Origin: Bacillota bacterium
GTDB taxonomy: Bacteria > Bacillota > Clostridia > Christensenellales > Pumilibacteraceae
Direction: 5' to 3'
Assembly: GCA_009780875.1 (NCBI GenBank)
Contig: WQZE01000096.1
Coordinates: forward strand, 1-5,154
Length of the DNA: 5,154 nt
Position numbers and translations under genes: made by a program
Shown here: piece by piece, positions 1 through 5,154 of the stretch
How the letters are laid out: each line of letters starts with the position of its first letter
How positions within the stretch are numbered: the stretch's first letter is position 1
Notes under the pieces: generated by a model
The model's input: the letters and a program-made list of their open reading frames with translations, nothing else
Told to the model about the DNA's origin: nothing
The model's database searches: none

Positions 1-14
1 TTCAAAATATACAT

Positions 15-19
15 AAGGG
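15..19 (+). promoter_or_regulatory. Probable Shine-Dalgarno site of the PBP gene, unusually close to the start
   Basis: AAGGG lies one base before ATG 21. Spacing of about 5-9 bases is normal, so this is a tight and weak site. Only 20 bases precede the ATG, so an earlier start cannot be excluded. Confidence 0.35.
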
Positions 20-20
20 T

Positions 21-1919
21 ATGGAAAATTTTGGGTTCAGTTTGGTATCTATCAAAAAACGATTGTTGTTTTTGTCCATCAGCATTGTATTTTTTTTGGC
101 GGTGTTGGTAGGTAGATTATTTTTTGTGCAAATTGTGCAAAATGGAGAACTCACCAAGCGTGCGAGTGAGCAGTGGTACAGAGACCTCCCATTGCAAGCA
201 CCGAGGGGCAAAATTGTCTCAACCAATGGGGACACTATTGCAGACAACAAAAGCGTTTATACCGTATATGTGAGACCAAGAGCCGTCAAGGATGTGCACT
301 TGGTGTCACAGTATTTGTCTGATTTATTGCAAGTGGATGAGGACAAATTGCAAGAGAGCATCAAAAAAGCGGGCGTAAGTGAGATTACCATCAAGCGAAA
401 TGTACCCGTAGAGATAGCAGAACTCCTCAAAGATTTGCGTTTGGATGGGGTGTACTTTACTTTGGATTCGCAAAGACAATACCCCAATGGCACCTATTTG
501 TCGCAAGTTTTGGGGTTCACCAATATTGACAATCAAGGACAAGGTGGCTTGGAGGCGTATTATGACAGGTACTTGCGTGGAGTCAATGGGTTCTCGTATA
601 CTGGTACAGATATGAAGGGTATAGAACTCAAAAACAATGTGACAAGATATGTACCAAGTATCCCTGGACTTGACTTGGTGACAAGTGTGGATAGCAATAT
701 TCAGCACTTTGTAGAGGACGCTGTGACGGGAGCAATGCAAGAGTGGAAATCCAAGAGTGCAAGTATGATGGTGTATGATATGACAACGGGCGGTGTTGTG
801 GCGTCGGCTACCGCACCCTCGTTTGACCCAAACAATCCGCCCAGAGATGACCTTGAACTACTCAATACACTCTCCAAGAACCAAATGATAACGGATGTCT
901 ACGAGCCAGGTTCTACTTTCAAAATCTTTACACTTGCCGCCGCTTTGGATGCGGGGCTTGCTGATTTTGACGACACTTTTTTTTGCCCTGGGTTTCGTGT
1001 GGTAGATGGACAACGCATCAAGTGTTGGAGAACCAAAGGGCACGGCACACAAACGCTGCAAGAAGGTGTCAACAATAGTTGCAACTGTATGTTTATGGAC
1101 TTGGCACAAAGATTGGGCGTGGATAGATTGTACGATTACCTCCATCGTTTTGGCTTTGGGCAAAAAAGCGGTATTGATTTTTTTGGAGAGAGTAGAGGGA
1201 TTATGCTTAATTCCAAAAATGTCAAGATGGTTGATTTGGTGCGGATAGGCTTTGGGCAAACCATTGCGGTCACCACTTTGCAAATGGTCTCCGCCGTGGG
1301 GGCTGCTGTGAGTGGGATTTTGTATCAACCACATTTTGTAGAGCAAGTGGATGACAAAAAGGGGCAAGCAATTTATCAATTTCAAAAAAACCAAATACGA
1401 AAACCCATCAAAGCGGAGACCGCTCAAAAAATGACGCAAATTTTGGGTACCGTAGTGGCACAAGGCAGTGGCAAAAAAGCACAAGTCAGCGGCTACCCTG
1501 TGGGTGGTAAAACGGGTACTGCACAAAAGTTCAAAAATGGTGTATTGGCACAAGGAAAGTATGTGTCTAGTTTTGTGGGTTTTGCACCCGTGACCAATCC
1601 CAAATATGTTGCACTGTTGACCGTTGATGAGCCTGGTGGGTATGTGTATTATGGTTCTATGACAGCGGCACCCTATGTGGGGCAAGTCTTTGACAAGGTG
1701 GCAAAATCGCTGGGAGTGATGCAAAGACCCATCAATCCACAAACCATTGCAATACCCAATCTTTATGGCTTGTCCTATGTGGAGGCAAGTGCCAAACTCA
1801 AAGCCTTGGGATTGCAATTTGAGACAACGGGAGAGGGCGACAAAGTCATAGGTACTTTGCCTGCTCCCAAAGAGATGGTTGCTGTGGGTGATGTCGTGCT
1901 TTTGAGACTGGATGATTAG
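21..1919 (+). CDS. spoVD: Class B penicillin-binding protein (SpoVD/FtsI-type D,D-transpeptidase) with one PASTA domain
   Basis: This is a membrane-anchored D,D-transpeptidase that cross-links peptidoglycan outside the cytoplasmic membrane. The 632-residue product has a short basic cytoplasmic tail, one membrane segment at about residues 15-38, and a PBP dimerisation/pedestal domain at about 55-205 that opens with APRGKI. The usual DRNG after RGxI is STNG here. The transpeptidase domain spans about 245-560 and holds all three active-site motifs: SxxK as STFK 298-301 (nucleophile Ser298), SxN as SCN 353-355, and KTG 497-499 in GGKTGTAQ. There is no glycosyltransferase domain, so it is class B. 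A single PASTA domain fills about 576-632. The length and the single PASTA domain resemble B. subtilis SpoVD (PbpB has two). Cys322, Cys335, Cys354 and Cys356 cluster around the active site. Whether it serves vegetative division (FtsI role) or sporulation cannot be told from the window. The reading frame stays open to the left edge, so a start before base 1 is possible, but ATG 21 gives a normal N-terminus. The family call is firm; the symbol is less so. Confidence 0.93.
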   Translation: MENFGFSLVSIKKRLLFLSISIVFFLAVLVGRLFFVQIVQNGELTKRASEQWYRDLPLQAPRGKIVSTNGDTIADNKSVYTVYVRPRAVKDVHLVSQYLSDLLQVDEDKLQESIKKAGVSEITIKRNVPVEIAELLKDLRLDGVYFTLDSQRQYPNGTYLSQVLGFTNIDNQGQGGLEAYYDRYLRGVNGFSYTGTDMKGIELKNNVTRYVPSIPGLDLVTSVDSNIQHFVEDAVTGAMQEWKSKSASMMVYDMTTGGVVASATAPSFDPNNPPRDDLELLNTLSKNQMITDVYEPGSTFKIFTLAAALDAGLADFDDTFFCPGFRVVDGQRIKCWRTKGHGTQTLQEGVNNSCNCMFMDLAQRLGVDRLYDYLHRFGFGQKSGIDFFGESRGIMLNSKNVKMVDLVRIGFGQTIAVTTLQMVSAVGAAVSGILYQPHFVEQVDDKKGQAIYQFQKNQIRKPIKAETAQKMTQILGTVVAQGSGKKAQVSGYPVGGKTGTAQKFKNGVLAQGKYVSSFVGFAPVTNPKYVALLTVDEPGGYVYYGSMTAAPYVGQVFDKVAKSLGVMQRPINPQTIAIPNLYGLSYVEASAKLKALGLQFETTGEGDKVIGTLPAPKEMVAVGDVVLLRLDD

Positions 1920-1936
1920 GGAAAAAACAAACTAGC

Positions 1937-1946
1937 AAAAGGGTGG
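1937..1946 (+). promoter_or_regulatory. Shine-Dalgarno site of murE
   Basis: AAAAGGGTGG sits in the 30-base gap after the PBP stop codon. Its AAGGG core ends six bases before ATG 1950, which supports that start. The gap has no inverted repeat or T-run, so read-through from the PBP gene is expected. Confidence 0.6.
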
Positions 1947-1949
1947 AAT

Positions 1950-3404
1950 ATGAAACTTTTTGAATTTGCAAAGCATTGTACAACCATCATTGGTGATGAT
2001 ACCATTGAGATAAAAACCTTGGCAAGCCATACCGACAATGTCCAAGAAGGGTGTTTATTTTTTGCCATAGAGGGGGTGCAAAGAGATGGGACAACCTATT
2101 TGGAAGAGGCTATCCATAAAGGTGCCATAGCCGTGGTGGTTTCCAAAGTTGTGGAGGGGTGTCAGGTGCCACAATTGCTCGTGTCCGATGTGAGGGGCAG
2201 TGTGGCAAAGATGGCGTCCGTTTTTTATGGGAATCCAAGTGAGCATCTCAAAATCCTTGGGGTCACGGGAACCAATGGCAAGACAACTACGACTTATTTG
2301 TTGCAAAGTATTTTTGCATCTTGCGGTTTGCCTGTTTGTATCATTGGTACCAATGGGGTATGGATGTGCGGACAGCATACCGCAAGTGACCTGACCACAC
2401 CAGACCCCATATACTTGCACTCAATTTTTTTTGAATGCGTGCAAAAAGGTGTCAAGTATGTGGTGATGGAGGTGTCAGCCCACGCCATTCATTTTGACAA
2501 AATTGCAGGGATTCAGTTTGAGGTGGTGGGTTTTTGCAATTTGTCACAAGACCACTTTGATTTTTTTGGCACGATGGAAAATTATTTTGCAACCAAAGCA
2601 AAGTTGTTTTCCCAAAAATATGCCAAGCGTGCTGTCATCAATACGGATGATGCGTATGGCAGGAGACTGGTGCAAAGCATAGAGTTGCCTTTGCTTACCT
2701 TTGGGGTCTTTGAGCCAAGTGATGTCTTTGCGGTGTCCATTGAGACAGATATCAAGGGATGCAATTATGTCCTCAACTATTTGGACGATTTGCATAGGGT
2801 GCGTTGTGCTTTGCCTGGAAAATTTAATGTGTACAATAGTTTGTGTGCAATTTCTATGGCAAAGAGCCTGGGGCTTGATATGCAGTGCATTTTGCAAGGC
2901 ATCAAAAAAATGGGCAGAGTGGAGGGGCGGTTTAATGTGGTGCACGCTGTGCAAGGTGGATTTGATATTGTGATTGACTATGCACATACGGAGGATGGAC
3001 TAGAAAATATTCTCAAATCTATCAAGGAACTAGCCAAAGCCCGTGTGATAACCGTCTTTGGTTGTGGAGGCAATCGTGACAAGGGCAAGCGTCCTTTGAT
3101 GGGGAGAGTTGCCGCAAAGTTGAGTGATTGCGTGCTGGTCACCTCAGACAATCCACGCAACGAACGCCCAGAGGAGATTGTCTTGCAAATTGTGAAGGGT
3201 GTAGAAAAAGAGCACGGTGGCAAAGTGCAAAGTATTGTGGACAGGAAACAAGCGATTCAAAAAGCCCTGGAATTGGCACAAAAAAATGATATTGTGTTGC
3301 TTGCGGGCAAGGGCGCAGAAAAACATCAAGAGATTGATGGTCAAAAAATACCTTATCAAGATGAGCAATATGTGAGAGAACTTTTGGACACAATGCAATT
3401 GTGA
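1950..3404 (+). CDS. murE: UDP-N-acetylmuramoyl-tripeptide synthetase MurE, probably meso-diaminopimelate-adding
   Basis: This is a cytoplasmic ATP-dependent Mur ligase that adds the third stem residue to UDP-MurNAc-L-Ala-D-Glu. The 484-residue length is normal for MurE (B. subtilis about 494). Domain 1 (about 1-98) is the UDP-binding domain. The central ATPase domain carries the P-loop GVTGTNGKTTTT at 104-115 (Lys111), TTPDP at 149-153, MEVSAHA at 173-179 with the conserved Glu174, and DH at 201-202. Lys216 is at the position of the carbamylated lysine. FNVYN at 292-296 corresponds to the family HNxxN motif. The C-terminal domain starts near GRVEGR (322-327) and continues through DYAHTEDG (343-350), GCGGNRDKGKRP (371-382), DNPR (400-403) and GKGAE (453-457). 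DNPR is the established signature for meso-DAP; Lys-adding enzymes differ there. Arg376, Asn401, Arg403, Gly453 and Glu457 align with the DAP contacts of E. coli MurE. Two motif variants are noted: DHFDFFG where DHLDxHG is usual, and EVSAHA where EVSSHA is usual. The start is supported by a good ribosome binding site. Confidence 0.97.
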   Translation: MKLFEFAKHCTTIIGDDTIEIKTLASHTDNVQEGCLFFAIEGVQRDGTTYLEEAIHKGAIAVVVSKVVEGCQVPQLLVSDVRGSVAKMASVFYGNPSEHLKILGVTGTNGKTTTTYLLQSIFASCGLPVCIIGTNGVWMCGQHTASDLTTPDPIYLHSIFFECVQKGVKYVVMEVSAHAIHFDKIAGIQFEVVGFCNLSQDHFDFFGTMENYFATKAKLFSQKYAKRAVINTDDAYGRRLVQSIELPLLTFGVFEPSDVFAVSIETDIKGCNYVLNYLDDLHRVRCALPGKFNVYNSLCAISMAKSLGLDMQCILQGIKKMGRVEGRFNVVHAVQGGFDIVIDYAHTEDGLENILKSIKELAKARVITVFGCGGNRDKGKRPLMGRVAAKLSDCVLVTSDNPRNERPEEIVLQIVKGVEKEHGGKVQSIVDRKQAIQKALELAQKNDIVLLAGKGAEKHQEIDGQKIPYQDEQYVRELLDTMQL

Positions 3405-3465
3405 GACACAAGGCTCTTTTGGCAAGATGGTTGATTTTTTTATTTGCAAGTTTTTTGGGTACAAT

Positions 3466-4491
3466 ATGTATATGGAGTATTTTGTTACAATTTTAGTGGT
3501 ATTTGTTTTGGCGGTGGTGGGTACACTTGCCATCATGCCCCTTGTGATAGCCTTGTCCAAAAAATTGAAACTGAGACAAACCATCTTGCACTATGTGGAC
3601 AATCACGCCGGCAAAAGTGGTACACCCACTTTTGGAGGGATTGGGTTTATTGTTGTGGTCTCCTTGGTGTCTTGGGTTTTTGTGTCAAGGCAAAACAGCA
3701 CGCTTGCCTTGGTGGGTATTGCTGTTTTTGTGGGTTATGGCATCATTGGGTTTTTGGACGATTTTATCAAAATTTATTTCAAGCGGAACAAGGGGCTCTC
3801 CGTTGTGCAAAAAATTGTGGCACAATTGTCTCTCAGTTTGATTGTGGCAATCTATGCGTATCGCCGTGCAGATGTGGGGAGTTTTTTGTGGTTGCCTTTT
3901 TTTGTGGGTGGGATTGATGTGGGTGTTTTTGCGGTGCCACTCAATGCAGTATTGATTGTAGCACTCACAAACTCGGTCAATTTGGTGGACGGTTTGGACG
4001 GACTTGCTTGCAAGGTGTCAGCCGTTTTTGTGCTAGGATGCATCGTTTTGTTTTTGTTGCTCGTGTATTTGGTATCACCCTTTGTGCAAAGTATGGCGAT
4101 GGAGTACAAAAACATTGTGTTGTTTTGTGTGGCGTTGATGGGCGGGTTGCTCGGGTTTTTGGGATTCAATGGACACCCTGCCAAGATTTTTATGGGAGAC
4201 ACCGGCTCCTTGGCGATTGGTGGAGCGTTGTCGTGTGTCACGGTGTTTGGGAGATTGGGACTTTTTGTACCGTTTTTGGGAGTCTTGTTCTTGGCCACCG
4301 CCTTGTCGGTGTTGCTCCAAGTGGGATACTACAAATTGACCAAAAAACGCATTTTTTTGATGGCACCCTTGCATCATCATTTTGAAAGAAAGGGCGTACA
4401 CGAAAATGTGATTTCGGTATGGTACACGCTGATTGGATTGTGTACGGTGGTACTCACAGTGGTGGGTTGCATTTGGGTGCTTGCAAAATGA
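3466..4491 (+). CDS. mraY: Phospho-N-acetylmuramoyl-pentapeptide-transferase MraY
   Basis: This integral membrane enzyme transfers phospho-MurNAc-pentapeptide from UDP to undecaprenyl phosphate, giving lipid I and UMP. From ATG 3466 the product is 341 residues with about ten hydrophobic segments, as expected. Visible motifs are SGTPTFGG (51-58; usually GTPTMGG), the Mg-binding pair LDD with Asp98-Asp99, NSVNLVDGLDG (169-179), GHPAKIFMGDTGS with catalytic-site Asp245 (236-248), and the C-terminal PLHHHFE (301-307) unique to MraY-type enzymes. It follows the murE stop codon by 61 bases. Start choice: ATG 3427 would add 13 residues (MVDFFICKFFGYN) and leave a 22-base gap, but would put SGTPT at residue 64. 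In B. subtilis MraY it is near residue 49. ATG 3466 or 3472 fits this better, and GGGT at 3457-3460 lies five bases before ATG 3466. The gene is unusually rich in T and G; nearly all Leu codons are TTG. The function is certain; the exact start is not. Confidence 0.95.
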   Translation: MYMEYFVTILVVFVLAVVGTLAIMPLVIALSKKLKLRQTILHYVDNHAGKSGTPTFGGIGFIVVVSLVSWVFVSRQNSTLALVGIAVFVGYGIIGFLDDFIKIYFKRNKGLSVVQKIVAQLSLSLIVAIYAYRRADVGSFLWLPFFVGGIDVGVFAVPLNAVLIVALTNSVNLVDGLDGLACKVSAVFVLGCIVLFLLLVYLVSPFVQSMAMEYKNIVLFCVALMGGLLGFLGFNGHPAKIFMGDTGSLAIGGALSCVTVFGRLGLFVPFLGVLFLATALSVLLQVGYYKLTKKRIFLMAPLHHHFERKGVHENVISVWYTLIGLCTVVLTVVGCIWVLAK

Positions 4492-4493
4492 GC

Positions 4494-4500
4494 AGGGGGA
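4494..4500 (+). promoter_or_regulatory. Shine-Dalgarno site of murD
   Basis: AGGGGGA lies just after the mraY stop codon, with its G-run ending five bases before ATG 4505. It fixes the murD start and, with the 13-base gap, indicates translation from the same transcript as mraY. Confidence 0.6.
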
Positions 4501-4504
4501 TTGT

Positions 4505-5154
4505 ATGATTGACTTTAAAAACAAAATTGTTTTGGTGCTGGGTGGCGGTATTAGTGGCAAGGGTGCGATGGTTGCTTTGCAACAAGCGGGTGCTAGACCC
4601 GTATTGTTTGATGACCGTGAGGGCATACCCTTGCCCAATATGTCTATTTTTGATATGCTGGTGACAAGTCCAGGTGTGACGCACAAGCACCCGCTTTGCA
4701 AAGAGGCAAAAAAACTTGGAAAAAAAATAATGGGAGAGATGGAACTTGCATATAGATTGCTTGGCAAAAAGCCGCTCATAGCGATTACGGGCACCAATGG
4801 GAAAACAACGACCACGCAAATGATTGGACAAATTTTGCAAAATGATGGGAAACAACCAATGGTTGCAGGCAATATTGGCATCTCTGCGTCCAGGGCTGCG
4901 GTGGAGCAAACGGATACGAGGTGTGCTGTTTGGGAGGTCAGTAGTTTTCAATTGAGACAAGCAAAGAGGTTTATCCCACAAATTGCCATCATTACCAACA
5001 TTGCACCCGATCACTTGGATGTACATAGGACTTTTGAGAATTACACAAAAGCAAAATTGAGTATCACAAAACAGCAAAGAAAGCAAGATTTTTTGATTTT
5101 GGGTGTGGATGAACTTGACAAAGATACCATCCAAAGCCTCCAAACCAATGCCAA
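4505..5154 (+). CDS. murD: UDP-N-acetylmuramoylalanine--D-glutamate ligase MurD, cut by the window edge
   Basis: This cytoplasmic ATP-dependent Mur ligase adds D-glutamate to UDP-MurNAc-L-Ala, the step before MurE. Only 216 complete codons and two further bases are present, with no stop; full-length MurD is about 450 residues, so roughly half is seen. The N-terminal Rossmann-like UDP-binding domain has VLGGGISGKG (11-20), TSPGV (54-58) and GEMEL (77-81). The ATPase domain has the P-loop ITGTNGKTTTT (94-104, Lys100), GNIG (122-125), EVSSFQL (144-150, the MurD signature with conserved Glu144) and NIAPDHLDVH (165-174, conserved His170). Lys184 in TKAK is at the carbamylated lysine position. The first domain looks about 15 residues shorter than in E. 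coli, where the P-loop lysine is residue 115. The ligand-binding C-terminal domain is outside the window. EVSSFQL separates it from MurC, MurE and MurF. Confidence 0.95.
   Translation, partial: MIDFKNKIVLVLGGGISGKGAMVALQQAGARPVLFDDREGIPLPNMSIFDMLVTSPGVTHKHPLCKEAKKLGKKIMGEMELAYRLLGKKPLIAITGTNGKTTTTQMIGQILQNDGKQPMVAGNIGISASRAAVEQTDTRCAVWEVSSFQLRQAKRFIPQIAIITNIAPDHLDVHRTFENYTKAKLSITKQQRKQDFLILGVDELDKDTIQSLQTNA

Noticed and set aside
2..16. The end of an upstream gene (four codons, then TAA at 14-16), possibly ftsL or another dcw gene
   Set aside because: An upstream dcw gene ending just before the PBP start is plausible, but four codons cannot be identified and may not be coding.
858..1817. A 319-codon open frame on the minus strand inside the PBP gene
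   Set aside because: It lies wholly opposite the transpeptidase domain, whose three motifs are intact on the + strand. Its product shows no recognisable domain, and rarity of TTA, CTA and TCA in the sense frame explains its openness.
1920..1949. A terminator or regulatory hairpin between the PBP gene and murE
   Set aside because: No inverted repeat with a following T-run is present; the gap mainly holds the murE ribosome binding site.
3430..3465. A promoter before mraY (TTGATT at 3430 and TACAAT at 3460)
   Set aside because: The two boxes are 24 bases apart, well beyond the usual 17, and the TACAAT box abuts the likely start codon. The stretch is simply T-rich.
2265..4815. Repeated P-loop sequence in murE (about 2265-2295) and murD (about 4785-4815) as a DNA repeat
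   Set aside because: The similarity is the shared GTNGKTTTT motif of paralogous Mur ligases; the codons differ between the copies, so it is not a recent duplication.
4075..4881. A 268-codon open frame on the minus strand across the mraY-murD junction
   Set aside because: It spans two clear + strand genes, has no recognisable motif, and is a shadow of their codon use.

Overview
This window is a continuous stretch of a bacterial division and cell wall (dcw) cluster. It holds four genes, all on the + strand and tightly packed: a class B penicillin-binding protein of SpoVD/FtsI type with one C-terminal PASTA domain (21-1919), murE (1950-3404), mraY (about 3466-4491) and the first 216 codons of murD (4505 to the window edge). 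The gaps are 30, 22-61 and 13 bases, and none holds a terminator-like hairpin or a convincing promoter. The four genes are therefore probably one transcript that begins upstream and continues downstream.

The gene products belong to one pathway. MurD adds D-Glu to UDP-MurNAc-L-Ala and MurE adds the third residue. The DNPR motif in MurE points to meso-diaminopimelate rather than L-Lys. MraY moves the finished phospho-MurNAc-pentapeptide onto undecaprenyl phosphate to make lipid I at the inner face of the membrane. The PBP cross-links the polymerised product outside the membrane.

The order PBP(SpoVD type)-murE-mraY-murD, with no murF between murE and mraY, matches the Bacillus-type dcw cluster. 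Together with the PASTA domain, the NSCN form of the SxN motif and the DAP-type MurE, it suggests a Firmicutes relative, probably clostridial and perhaps uncultured. This assignment is an inference from gene order and motifs. The DNA has a marked style: G and T exceed C and A on the coding strand (strongest in mraY), Leu is mostly TTG and Gln mostly CAA, and the palindrome TTGCAA recurs 19 times.

No mobile element, CRISPR array, RNA gene, phage gene or undescribed system is visible. The coding regions are intact core genes, so the findings are mostly second-look details: a cysteine pair near the PBP active site that lines up with the SpoVD redox cysteines, the TTGCAA excess, the missing murF, and start-site and motif variations.
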